A stretch of 64,000 nt of DNA from an uncultured Bryobacterales bacterium (GTDB taxonomy: Bacteria; Acidobacteriota; Terriglobia; Bryobacterales; UBA6623), in assembly GCA_951813605.1 (NCBI GenBank), contig OX638379.1, positions 5,964,062-6,028,061 of the forward strand, given 5' to 3'. Of this stretch, positions 43,740 through 52,661 are shown in pieces. The notes under the pieces were generated by a model. It had not been told where the DNA came from. It saw only the letters and a program-made list of their open reading frames with translations, and made no database searches. Each line of letters begins with the position of its first letter. Within the stretch, counting starts at the first letter, position 1. The translations under genes and the position numbers were made by a program.

Positions 43740-44285
43740 ATGGCTTCGCATCCCAGAATTCGCTCCACAACCGTCTTGTGCGTACGCCGCGGAAATAAGG
43801 TCGCAATGGCCGGGGACGGCCAAGTCACCATGGGAGCCGAGGTGGTCAAGTCGTCGGCGAAGAAGATTCGCCGCCTTCACCAGGAGCAGATCCTCGCGGG
43901 GTTCGCCGGCTCGACTGCCGACGCGATCTCCCTGTTCACGAGATTCGAGGAGAAGCTCCAAGCCTACGGGGGGAACCTGAGCCGAGCGGCTGTGGAACTC
44001 TCCAAGGACTGGCGCATGGACAAGGCGTTGCGCCACCTGGAAGCCCTTCTGCTTGTCGCGGACGCGAATTCGACCTTGCTGCTGAGCGGCACGGGCGATG
44101 TCATCGAGCCAGACGACCGCGTGGCGGCCGTCGGTTCCGGGGGGGCGTACGCCGTCGCGGCTGCCAGGGCCCTGCTGGAGCACACCGAATTCAGCGCACG
44201 CGAAGTGGCCGAGGCCGCTATGAAGATAGCCTCTGATATCTGCATCTACACCAACGCCAACATCGCCTTCGAGGAACTGGGCTGA
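43740..44285 (+). CDS. hslV: ATP-dependent protease subunit HslV (ClpQ)
   Basis: This 181-residue peptidase subunit forms the double hexameric core of the HslVU protease. The proteolytic residue is the N-terminal threonine exposed after processing, Thr10 of STTVLCVRR (E. coli Thr1 of TTIVSVRR). The first nine residues are therefore a propeptide. AGDGQVT, AGFAG, DWRMDK, GSGGAYA and CIYTN follow as expected. GGAGG ends only three bases before the ATG, an unusually short spacing. The gene ends 4 bases before hslU. Confidence 0.96.
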   Translation: MASHPRIRSTTVLCVRRGNKVAMAGDGQVTMGAEVVKSSAKKIRRLHQEQILAGFAGSTADAISLFTRFEEKLQAYGGNLSRAAVELSKDWRMDKALRHLEALLLVADANSTLLLSGTGDVIEPDDRVAAVGSGGAYAVAAARALLEHTEFSAREVAEAAMKIASDICIYTNANIAFEELG

Positions 44286-44289
44286 CCCC

Positions 44290-45660
44290 ATGGTCATCTA
44301 CCTGCCCGGGAACTCGGATTCGAGCACTCCGTCGCTCGACGAACTCACGCCACGGGAAATCGTGGAGCAGCTCGACAAGCATGTCATCAGCCAAGACGAT
44401 GCAAAGCGGGCCGTTGCAGTGGCCTTGCGCAACCGCGTCCGACGCCAGCGCCTCGAGCCAGAAATGGCCGAGGAGGTCATGCCCAAAAACATCCTGATGA
44501 TGGGCCCGACCGGCGTCGGCAAGACCGAAATCGCTCGCCGCTTGGCGCGGCTATCGAGGTCGCCCTTCGTCAAGATTGAGGCCACCAAGTATACGGAGGT
44601 CGGCTATGTCGGCCGGGACGTCGATTCCATGATCCGGGACCTGGTGGAAATGGCAGTCGAGATGGTCCGCGAGGAGAAGACCCGGATGGTCGCGCGGAAG
44701 GCGGAGAAGAACGCCGAGGACCGTCTCCTGAATATCTTGATGCCGCCTCAGCAGTCCGAGGATGGGGGCGGGGAGGACGCGACCGCGAGAACGCGCGAAA
44801 AGCTACGGAGACTTCTGCGTGACGGCAAGCTCGATGAGAAATCGGTGGAGATTGAGGTCAAGAGCCGCAACAATCCGATCGAAATCATCACAAATCAGGG
44901 CGTCGAGGAGATGGACATCAACATCAAGGAGATGCTTCCTGGGCTCTTCGGCGGGCAAACCCAGCGCCAGGAGATGAACGTCGTCGAGGCATTGGATGCC
45001 CTCGTGCAGGAAGAGGGGCAGAAGCTCCTCAACATGGAGCAGATCACCAAGCTGGCTGTCGAGCGCGCCGAGCAGTCCGGGATCGTCTTCCTCGACGAAA
45101 TGGACAAGATCGCGGGACGCGAGGGAGGCCGTGGGCCGGAGGTGAGTCGAGAGGGCGTCCAACGCGACCTGCTGCCTATCGTAGAAGGAACCACAGTCAA
45201 CACACGCCAAGGCATGGTCCGCACGGATCACATCCTGTTCATCGCGGCGGGAGCCTTTCACGTGTCCAAGCCCAGCGACATGATTCCCGAAATGCAGGGC
45301 CGATTCCCGATCCGGGTCGAGCTCAAGCCACTCACCACAAACGACTTCATCCGGATCCTGACCGAGCCGAAGAATGCTCTAACGAAGCAGCAAGTCGCGC
45401 TGATGGACACCGAAGGCGTGCAGCTGAACTTCACCCAAGACGCAGTCGAAGAGATCGCCCGCACCGCGATGGTCGTCAACGAACAAACCGAGGACATAGG
45501 GGCCAGACGACTTCACACAATCATGGAGAAAGTGCTCGACAAGATTTCTTTCGAAGCTCCTGACTTGAACGAGAAGGTCGTCAAAATCGACGCCGCCTAC
45601 GTGCGCGAGCAGCTCTCAAGCATCGTCAAGGATCAGGATCTAAGCCGTTACATCCTCTAA
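44290..45660 (+). CDS. hslU: HslU ATPase subunit (ClpY)
   Basis: This 456-residue AAA+ unfoldase feeds substrates into HslV. Walker A is GPTGVGKT (residues 72-79), Walker B is GIVFLDEMDKI, and the pore-loop and I-domain region (about 125-240, acidic and variable) is followed by the sensor stretch EMQGRFPIR and QTEDIGARRLH. The C-terminal SRYIL tail, which inserts into HslV to activate it, is intact. It is about 13 residues longer than the E. coli protein, mostly in the I-domain. It is transcribed with hslV and ends 3 bases before the lipoprotein gene. Confidence 0.97.
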   Translation: MVIYLPGNSDSSTPSLDELTPREIVEQLDKHVISQDDAKRAVAVALRNRVRRQRLEPEMAEEVMPKNILMMGPTGVGKTEIARRLARLSRSPFVKIEATKYTEVGYVGRDVDSMIRDLVEMAVEMVREEKTRMVARKAEKNAEDRLLNILMPPQQSEDGGGEDATARTREKLRRLLRDGKLDEKSVEIEVKSRNNPIEIITNQGVEEMDINIKEMLPGLFGGQTQRQEMNVVEALDALVQEEGQKLLNMEQITKLAVERAEQSGIVFLDEMDKIAGREGGRGPEVSREGVQRDLLPIVEGTTVNTRQGMVRTDHILFIAAGAFHVSKPSDMIPEMQGRFPIRVELKPLTTNDFIRILTEPKNALTKQQVALMDTEGVQLNFTQDAVEEIARTAMVVNEQTEDIGARRLHTIMEKVLDKISFEAPDLNEKVVKIDAAYVREQLSSIVKDQDLSRYIL

Positions 45661-45663
45661 GTC

Positions 45664-46710
45664 ATGCCAGCAAGGCGTCGACCAACGGGGCTCTTGCGAC
45701 GCGCGGGATTCGTCGCTGCCTCCGTGGCTTTCGGAATCGCCTGCGGATCAGTCGGTGACCCGCGACCGCCTTTCTTGAATCTTCCCCGCCCCGTGGAAGA
45801 TCTCTCGGCGCGGCAGCTGGCGGAAGAAATCGAAGTGGCTTGGAGCTGGCCCGTCGCGACCACCGAGGGAATGATAGCCCGGCATATCGGCCGCTTCACG
45901 CTGTGGGCAGTTGACGTGCCCGGGTTTTCGGGCCAACTCAGTCCTGAGACCATCGATGAGTATCGGCGGTCGGTCATCACCCTTGGCACCGACGACTTCG
46001 TTGACAGCGCGCCGGGGGATCGGTTGCATCTGAGCGCGCCGCTGGAGGATTGGCAGCTGGGCCAGACAACGGTCTTGGTCTTGACGGCTTCCAACGCGGC
46101 GGGCAAAGACGCGGGCTACTCGAACCAAGTTCGAATCCATCCGTTGGACCCACCGGGTGCGGCGGAGTGGGCCGCGATCTCTGTCGAGGCACAGGGGGTG
46201 CTGCTGAGGTGGCTTCCCGCAACACGCGCGGAGGAATACGCAATCGAGCGAGCCGGTGGAGAAGGTCTCGCGTTTCGGACGCTAGGACGCCTTGGGGTCA
46301 CTTCGTTCCTCGATCGAACGGTGGGTTGGGGTACGACTTACCGCTACCGGCTGCGCCCGCTGCGCATTTCGGAAGCAGGGTGGGTCGAGGGGCCGCTTTC
46401 TGTGACGGTGCGGGTGACGCCAGAGGACACATTCGCGCCGGCACCGCCAAGGGACCTGCGGGCCGTGCGCGCGACGGCATCGGTTGAACTCTCCTGGCTT
46501 CCAAGCAGAGATGACGATGTTGAGGGCTATCGCGTCCATCGCAACGGCGCTGTCGTTTCACCGCTTGTAACCGGTCCATCGTTCAGCGACGTGTCAGCTC
46601 CGGCCGACTCCGCGCTCGTGTACTCCGTGTCCGCCGTCGATGACAACGGTAACGAGAGCGAGCCCGGCGCAAAACTATCGGTTCCGGCGCAGGGTACGCG
46701 AGCGAACTAG
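45664..46710 (+). CDS. Fibronectin type III lipoprotein
   Basis: This 348-residue exported protein starts 3 bases after hslU, so it is probably co-transcribed. The signal peptide (about residues 1-27) ends with GIACGS, giving a lipidated cysteine. Two to three fibronectin-III-like beta sandwiches follow. The clearest is the last (about 260-345), with PPRDLRAVRATASVELSWLP, GYRVHRN and YSVSAVDDNGNES; an earlier one covers about 165-255. These modules usually mediate protein or carbohydrate contacts at the cell surface. No enzymatic motif is seen. The link with the HslVU protease is positional only. Confidence 0.85.
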   Translation: MPARRRPTGLLRRAGFVAASVAFGIACGSVGDPRPPFLNLPRPVEDLSARQLAEEIEVAWSWPVATTEGMIARHIGRFTLWAVDVPGFSGQLSPETIDEYRRSVITLGTDDFVDSAPGDRLHLSAPLEDWQLGQTTVLVLTASNAAGKDAGYSNQVRIHPLDPPGAAEWAAISVEAQGVLLRWLPATRAEEYAIERAGGEGLAFRTLGRLGVTSFLDRTVGWGTTYRYRLRPLRISEAGWVEGPLSVTVRVTPEDTFAPAPPRDLRAVRATASVELSWLPSRDDDVEGYRVHRNGAVVSPLVTGPSFSDVSAPADSALVYSVSAVDDNGNESEPGAKLSVPAQGTRAN

Positions 46711-46884
46711 CGGGCTTGTCGGCGCGAGTGACAAATCCAGACCGGCTGTCCCGTCGCGCGGACATTCCAATGCCACCTGATGCTTCCTCGGTCGCTTCCC
46801 AATGCCGGGCGGCGCGGCGGCAGGTCGCTCAGGCATGGGTCGGAACGCGCTTTTTCGCACCGAAGCCGGCCTCCCTTCTCTAAG

Positions 46885-48021
46885 ATGGGAAAGCGCGATC
46901 ACGACCATTCAACGCTCGGATCGCTCTTCGGCATGGTTCATTACGCAGCCCTTTGCACCGCCTTGCTTCTGTGCTCCTGTGCGACCCGGCTCGGTCCGAA
47001 AACCATTCCCGCGGCAAGGTTCGATTACAACCAGCGGATCGCGAGCTCTCAGAATGACCAGCTTCTCCTGAACCTCGTGCGGCTGCGCTACCGGGACACT
47101 CCGGTGTTCCTGGATGTGGGGACGGTCATCGCTCAGTACACGCTGGACGCACGCGTGGGCGTACTGCCGACGCTGGGTGTCGACGGCACGTCCGGGACCG
47201 AATTGGGTGTGGCCCTAGGAGGTAGTTACAGCGAGCAGCCGACCATCACGTACGAGCCGCTATCGGGAGCCGAGTTCACGCGACGGCTGCTGACTCCGAT
47301 CTCGCCCCATACCATCATCCTTCTGTCGCAGTCAGGGTGGAGTGTCGAGCGCCTCTTGATGTGCTGCGTGGATTCCATCAACGGAATCGAGAACGCACCT
47401 GTGGCTAGCGGCCCCACGCCGGATCGGATCCCTGACAACAGCCAATTCAGAAACCTGGCGATGTCGCTTCGGGAGCTGCAGCTCTCTGGGTCGCTCGACT
47501 TCATTTTGGTAAACGAGGGAGAGACCAGCGGCGCGGTTCTGAAGATCGACAAGCCCGAGGGCAGCACCGAGCGCTCTGAACTTCTGCGGGGGATTCGCGA
47601 GGTCCTCGACCTCGAGGACGAGATCGAAATCTTCCGCCTGGCACCTCGAAGCACGCAGCGGCAGAAGGACGAGATCGTGATGACTGGACGGTCGCTCCTA
47701 GGGGCGCTTTTCTTCCTGTCTCACAGCGTCGACCCACCCCAATCCCACGAGTCGCGAGGACTAGTAACGGTGGCGAAGGGCTTGGAGGACGGCGCCAATG
47801 GCTGGCGCGCGGTGTCGGGTGACTTGCTTAGGATCTCTTCCGACGTGTCGCAGCCCTCGGGAGCGTTCGTCCGGATCCACTACCGCGACCACTGGTTCTT
47901 CATCGACGACTCCGACCTGAACTCCAAGGCGACATTCAACCTGTTGACCTATCTGCTATCGCTCCAATCGGCCGGCCAGGAAGGCATCGACGCCATGCTG
48001 ACCGTCCCAGTGGGACAGTAG
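46885..48021 (+). CDS. Lipoprotein of unknown function
   Basis: This 378-residue protein has a signal segment ending in LLLCSC, so Cys at about residue 31 is a likely lipid anchor. The mature region has repeated acidic and aromatic stretches (FDYNQRIASSQNDQLLLNL, then LRYRDTPVFLDV) and a C-terminal YRDHWFFIDDSDLNSKATFNLL. This layout resembles a large group of uncharacterised Acidobacteria/Proteobacteria lipoproteins, and I can give no function. An internal ATG at 46933 would give a shorter signal peptide and may be the true start. No neighbour suggests a role. Confidence 0.7.
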   Translation: MGKRDHDHSTLGSLFGMVHYAALCTALLLCSCATRLGPKTIPAARFDYNQRIASSQNDQLLLNLVRLRYRDTPVFLDVGTVIAQYTLDARVGVLPTLGVDGTSGTELGVALGGSYSEQPTITYEPLSGAEFTRRLLTPISPHTIILLSQSGWSVERLLMCCVDSINGIENAPVASGPTPDRIPDNSQFRNLAMSLRELQLSGSLDFILVNEGETSGAVLKIDKPEGSTERSELLRGIREVLDLEDEIEIFRLAPRSTQRQKDEIVMTGRSLLGALFFLSHSVDPPQSHESRGLVTVAKGLEDGANGWRAVSGDLLRISSDVSQPSGAFVRIHYRDHWFFIDDSDLNSKATFNLLTYLLSLQSAGQEGIDAMLTVPVGQ

Positions 48022-48866
48022 AGAATACGCTAGAGGCGCGGTGTCCGACCCAGACGGAATTCGAGTTCGCTGCGAGGCGAGGAACCCCCAAAGCCCTAGG
48101 GCCAGCAGCATCTGAGCCGGCGAGCTTGCAAGTTGACTGGTGCCTGCGCCGCACGTGCCGTGGCTCCGGCCCGGAATAGAGGGCCCCCTCCAAAGCGCCT
48201 AGAGCCCATCACGGCCGTCCGGGAAAGTCGAATCAGCCATTGCAGCCAACGCCTACGACTGCAGGTCGCGATCCAAACCCCTCTGCAACGAAGCCGGAGG
48301 GGGCTTGGTGTAGGCGGCGGGCATCAATGCCGCGTCCGAAAAGGACCGCCGGAGAGAGCCTACATGCTCAGTCCGTCCACTGGAGTCGACCACTGCGTGG
48401 GCACGAACAACTTCGCGGCAGTCCACCCCGCTTCCTCTCGGCACGGCGCCTACAGGCAGAAGCCCGGACTCCAGTCTCGCTAGATGACGCCTCCAACTGA
48501 CGTGCGAGCCCGTCAGTCTCGGCGGCTGTCCGAAGCTCATGCAGAGCGCAAATTGCATTTCGCTGGCGCTTGTTGTCTTCCGATCGCGATACGGTGCTCG
48601 GAACCCGGCATGCCTCCCCCCAGCGATTGCAATCCCGTCGAATCCTGTAGGCCCCCTTCCGGCAATCCGCCCTTGCCGACGCCTGTGCGCACGATGGGAC
48701 GGTTGATTCTTGTTGGGCGTTTACCCGGCTTTCCGACCGGTCCACGAGAACTCGGACCAGTGTCGATCCAAGCCGAGCAGACCGTCCCTGCCGAGCTTCC
48801 GGTCGCCAATCGACGTGGCGGCTAGGCCAAGCTAACGCGATGAAGCCGGCGCTTGTTGCGCCGCGT
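48022..48866. other. Long convergent gap
   Basis: 845 bases between convergent genes. Only short, basic, Pro/Arg-rich frames occur on either strand, without ribosome sites or families. No hairpin terminator, repeat or RNA gene was recognised. Confidence 0.45.
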
Positions 48867-50414
48867 TCAATCTACAGTCTCGGAAGAATCCGCGGAACCC
48901 TGCAAGTACGGGTTGAAGATGTAGCGCAGCGATACCGGTTCCGGAAGGGACAAGTTGCGAGACACCGCGTATGCCGGATCGAGCCCCCACTGGCCCTTTG
49001 CAAGCACCTTCTTCTTGCGTGTCTCGTTGTCGTGCCACCCCCAAAACGGCTTGGCCATGTCAACCCCGTTCTTGATTCCCCGGAAGGCTCCCGCGAGGCT
49101 GTCAAACCGAGCAGCTGGCCTGCCGCCGTAGGGTTCGTATCGATAGTAGGCGCTGAACGTCCCGCGCCGGTCGTCGCTCCCCAGGTGCGCCGGAAGCCAC
49201 CAATGATCGTATGCCGGAAGCAGGTCGTAGCCGACTTCGCGGTCCGCTGGATGCCGCGGCCTCTCGGCGACCCCCTTGTATATGTACGTGACGCCCGTGC
49301 CCGCCCCGAAGCTGTCCTCCGCTATCGAGTAGTCGGCATGGGGGCCCGATCCGTAGACTCCGTGACCGCCTGAATGCACGAAAACAACAGGATGCGACCC
49401 GTGAGCGAATTCGACATTCCCGTCAAGGTCGTGAAAGTTCCCGTTCACGCGCGAATCGGCACGGTACGAGTAGACTTTGTTGTGCGCTAGCGTCTCCATG
49501 ACCACAGCGCGACCCATCGGGGAGCCGTCCTTGTTGACCGTGAGAATCATCCCCTCGTTGTCGTTCTCGTGACAGGTCCCGGTGATGCACTTGTCCGAGT
49601 AATCCCGCAGGTGGAAGAAGTTGTAAATCAAGAACCAATGGGTCTCGGTCTCGATCACGGCGTAATACACGTAGGCCTGCGTGCTGGCAAGGGGAGCGTT
49701 GGCCCAGTTGTTGTCGCCGCGCCAGTCACCGTCCGCATCGAATCGAACGATGTAGTCGGACCTGGGCTCAAACCAAGTCTCCTGCGCGACGAACGGAGAG
49801 TAGTACTCGACTAGCGGACGGTAACGGTCTGTGGAACGAGGCTGGGGTCCGAACCTGACCCTCTCGTCCGCCGTCAGCGCAGGTGCTTCGCTGTCGACAC
49901 GTATCAGGATTGATTCGGCAATACCATCCAGTGTCGCGGTCAGGACAGCCTCGCCCTCGCGGCCGGCCGCGGTAAAGAGCACCGTATCCTGAAGGATCGA
50001 AAGCCGCGCGGACATCGTAGAGAGCCTGGCTTCAGAGCCTCGGCGCGGACCGGCACGCCACGGCTGCTCGTCCAGCCCTTGAAATCGGAACGGCTTGGAG
50101 AGCCAGCCGGCCCGGCTATCACGGAGGTGGAACGCGGCCAAGCCGCGATTGAGCCTCGTCCTTTCGAAGCCGGTTGGTTCCCCGGACGGCGAGCCAAGCG
50201 CGATGACTTGCACGGCAATGCTGTCGAACGGGCGAACGCGCGCATCCGAAGGGATCGTGCGCAACTCTAGCTCGCGCACAGGGCCGGGTTCCTGGGCCCC
50301 TAGCTTGAAGCAAATCAGGGCGAGCGAGATGGCAAACTTCACCAGCAATGCTGGCGGCCCAAACCGGAAGGCCGACGATCGAGTAGCAGGAATGTGGAGG
50401 CAGCCAGCCGCCAT
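48867..50414 (-). CDS. Exported protein with a Vps62-like domain
   Basis: This 515-residue protein has a hydrophobic export segment at about residues 24-41 and a beta-rich N-terminal domain to about 180. The conserved part follows from about residue 200: YRPLVEYYSPFVAQETWFEP, THWFLIYNFFHLRDYSD, CHENDNEGMI, a GSHPVVFVHSGGHGVY histidine cluster and a C-terminal WGWHDNE. The HEND and GGHG motifs recall the plant/fungal Vps62 (DUF946) fold and its few bacterial relatives, but the resemblance is by eye. The His/Asp/Asn clusters suggest a metal site. The long N-terminal region before the hydrophobic segment leaves the start uncertain. The function is not assigned. Confidence 0.65.
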   Translation of the reverse strand: MAAGCLHIPATRSSAFRFGPPALLVKFAISLALICFKLGAQEPGPVRELELRTIPSDARVRPFDSIAVQVIALGSPSGEPTGFERTRLNRGLAAFHLRDSRAGWLSKPFRFQGLDEQPWRAGPRRGSEARLSTMSARLSILQDTVLFTAAGREGEAVLTATLDGIAESILIRVDSEAPALTADERVRFGPQPRSTDRYRPLVEYYSPFVAQETWFEPRSDYIVRFDADGDWRGDNNWANAPLASTQAYVYYAVIETETHWFLIYNFFHLRDYSDKCITGTCHENDNEGMILTVNKDGSPMGRAVVMETLAHNKVYSYRADSRVNGNFHDLDGNVEFAHGSHPVVFVHSGGHGVYGSGPHADYSIAEDSFGAGTGVTYIYKGVAERPRHPADREVGYDLLPAYDHWWLPAHLGSDDRRGTFSAYYRYEPYGGRPAARFDSLAGAFRGIKNGVDMAKPFWGWHDNETRKKKVLAKGQWGLDPAYAVSRNLSLPEPVSLRYIFNPYLQGSADSSETVD

Positions 50415-50513
50415 CGCCTACAGCTTCCCATAACGACACGGTCCGCTGGCGGCGGTGCAAGCCCAGGACGCTGGCGGTATGATTGACAACTTCACGGGAC
50501 AGGAGATTCCGCC

Positions 50514-51371
50514 TTGGCAGCGCAGCGCATTGGGCTGATTGGATTGGGACTGCTCGGCGCAGCGATCGCCGAACGCCTTGTTGGCTCGGGCTACGCCGTC
50601 CACGGTTTCGACATCGAAGAGTCGCGCCGGTCAATTCTAGGCAAACTCGGCGGGTTCCCCGCCAGATCAGCGGAAAAAGTTGCCACAGAATGCGAGAGCG
50701 TTCTGCTCAGCCTGCCTGACTCGGGGGTCGTGGCAGAGGTCCTGCAGCGGATTGACTCGGCCCTGCAGCCAAGCTCTACGATCATGGACACAACGACCGG
50801 TGCCCCTGAAGACGCGATTGCCTTCGGGGAGACACTAGCGCGGAGCGGGCACCACTATCTGGACACAACAGTCGGAGGTTCGAGCGACCAAGTGCGACAG
50901 CACGAGGCAATTGTCATCGCCGGGGGTGATGAACGGGCTTTGAAGCGCTGCCTCGCAACCCTCCGGTGCCTTGGACGCCGGGTCTTCCATACTGGTCCGT
51001 GCGGTAGCGGGGCGAGCATGAAGCTCGTTGTCAACTTGGTCCTGGGGCTGAACCGGGCAGCGCTGGCCGAGGGGCTCGCGTTCGCTTCGGGCTACGGGCT
51101 TTCGCGCCAGCAAGCTCTTGAAATCCTAATGGCCGGGCCCGCCCATTCGAAGGCCATGGATCGCAAAGGCCACAAGATGCTCTCAGGCGACTTCGAGCCC
51201 GAGGCCCGCCTGAGCCAGCACCTCAAGGACGTGCGGCTGATTCTGGCTTCGGGGCGCCGCAACGGCGTGCGGCTGCCACTGTCGCAGCGGCACGCCGGCC
51301 TGCTGGAACGCGCCGAGGCGCGGGGATTCGGAAGCGCTGACAACAGCGCCGTGATCAAAGCGTTCGACTAA
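50514..51371 (+). CDS. NAD(P)-dependent 3-hydroxyacid dehydrogenase (HIBADH family)
   Basis: This 285-residue cytoplasmic enzyme has the Rossmann motif GLIGLGLLG at the N-terminus. The substrate-binding region DTTVGGSSDQV and the catalytic lysine in GSGASMKLVVN follow, as in 3-hydroxyisobutyrate and tartronate semialdehyde dehydrogenases. The substrate cannot be read from the sequence; an Asp after beta-2 (GFDIEE) favours NAD. The start is a TTG with AGGAGA about seven bases upstream, which is a good fit. It ends six bases before the convergent DUF6807 gene. Confidence 0.9.
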   Translation: MAAQRIGLIGLGLLGAAIAERLVGSGYAVHGFDIEESRRSILGKLGGFPARSAEKVATECESVLLSLPDSGVVAEVLQRIDSALQPSSTIMDTTTGAPEDAIAFGETLARSGHHYLDTTVGGSSDQVRQHEAIVIAGGDERALKRCLATLRCLGRRVFHTGPCGSGASMKLVVNLVLGLNRAALAEGLAFASGYGLSRQQALEILMAGPAHSKAMDRKGHKMLSGDFEPEARLSQHLKDVRLILASGRRNGVRLPLSQRHAGLLERAEARGFGSADNSAVIKAFD

Positions 51372-51377
51372 GGACAC

Positions 51378-52529
51378 TCATTCAAGCGGCCCTGACGTGA
51401 ATTCGCTGAACCAGCGCTCAATCGTCGCCGGTTCCGCAGCGCCGTCGTGGATGATGACGCGGTAACGGAGGGTCAACGTCTCGCCCGCCGGCACAACAAA
51501 GGTGCCATTGGCATTCTCTTCCCCCGTGAAGTCATGTGATCCGAACGGATTTACCGAGCACAAGCTATAGCCGCGCGCGTGCCATCGCGAAGGGTGTCTC
51601 ACATTCGAGGGGTGGTCGAGGATCGTGACACCGGCTGACTTTCCGTCGACGGTCCCGGAATAATCGACCCAGCGTGCGGGCTTTCCCCAAATGTTCTCGG
51701 TATCGCGAAACCCTTCGGAGTTGAGCAGGACGGCTCCCCGATCCTGTCGGAAATCGTCGGCCAGCCGCATCGCGAAGCCACCGTCTTCCGTGTCGCCGAA
51801 GCGCAGGTCCTGTCCTCGGTCGGCACCGAACGTCAAGACCGCATCGACGCGGATCGAATCATGGGGCTGAGAAATCGTATAGCGCTGGACAAGGCTTCCG
51901 ATCAGCTCGCCGCGCGCGGTTCGGAAACCGAAGCGCATCTCCAGGGCACCGCGCCCCCTGCCGGATTCGAGGACAGGATCCGAAAGGGGAATAATCATTC
52001 CGGTCCTGTCTCGCCCGAGTTCGCGCCAGAAGTCGTGACCGTTGATTTCGCCATGCCCGTACCAAATCCCTCTATGCCACTCGTGATCTCTCTCCTCGCC
52101 CTGCCTCGGCTCAATGGGATAGCCGCGAGACACCGTCAATCCCGAGGCGGTGCGCAGCGGGTAGAGGAACGGCTTGTCCCATTCGTCGCCGAAGTGAAGT
52201 GTGGTGAACGGCCCACCATCGAGCAGCACGCGAACCTCGTGATCGCCGCGTTCGAACGAGACAGGGATGGCTCGGGAAACCTCGCCGGTCAGAAACTGCT
52301 GGCTGTCGTTCGAATTGCCGGCGCACCCCCAGTGCGAGACACCGATACTGGCCGCCAATGCAAGCGCGACGACCAACGGGGCCGGAAACCCATTCCTAAG
52401 CGGTGCAGGCAGCTGCTCGCGGCTAGAACCCGCTTCCGCCGAGCAGGATCGTGGCTCGCTCGGCGAAGCGCACTCGGACCGGGGCGCAATCCGCAAGCCT
52501 CCTTGGTGTCCAATCCTCTGCGATCCCAT
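51378..52529 (-). CDS. DUF6807 (PmoA-like) exported protein
   Basis: This protein of about 383 residues is recognisable from the DUF6807 core: YPLRTASGLTVSRGYPIE, DHEWHRGIWYGHGEINGHDFW, DRGAVLLNSEGFRDTENIWG and SRWHARGYSL. The family is widespread in Planctomycetota and Acidobacteriota and has been mislabelled methane oxygenase PmoA. Its role is unknown, probably glycan-related because it clusters with sugar enzymes. A hydrophobic export segment precedes Cys-Ala-Gly (WGCAGN), so lipidation is possible. The start is uncertain: ATG 52529 leaves a long charged leader, and the frame stays open further upstream to 52907. No ribosome site decides. Confidence 0.75.
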   Translation of the reverse strand: MGSQRIGHQGGLRIAPRSECASPSEPRSCSAEAGSSREQLPAPLRNGFPAPLVVALALAASIGVSHWGCAGNSNDSQQFLTGEVSRAIPVSFERGDHEVRVLLDGGPFTTLHFGDEWDKPFLYPLRTASGLTVSRGYPIEPRQGEERDHEWHRGIWYGHGEINGHDFWRELGRDRTGMIIPLSDPVLESGRGRGALEMRFGFRTARGELIGSLVQRYTISQPHDSIRVDAVLTFGADRGQDLRFGDTEDGGFAMRLADDFRQDRGAVLLNSEGFRDTENIWGKPARWVDYSGTVDGKSAGVTILDHPSNVRHPSRWHARGYSLCSVNPFGSHDFTGEENANGTFVVPAGETLTLRYRVIIHDGAAEPATIERWFSEFTSGPLE

Positions 52530-52661
52530 CGCTTGCCCCGTCGAATACCTGCCGAAGCCTAGCAGACCGACCCGGCTCAGAGATCGGGCGGTTCCGCTCT
52601 CGTGCACGACCGGCGGTACCAAGGGCCAAACAGCCCGAAGTGGGTTGACCGAGCAATGTGC

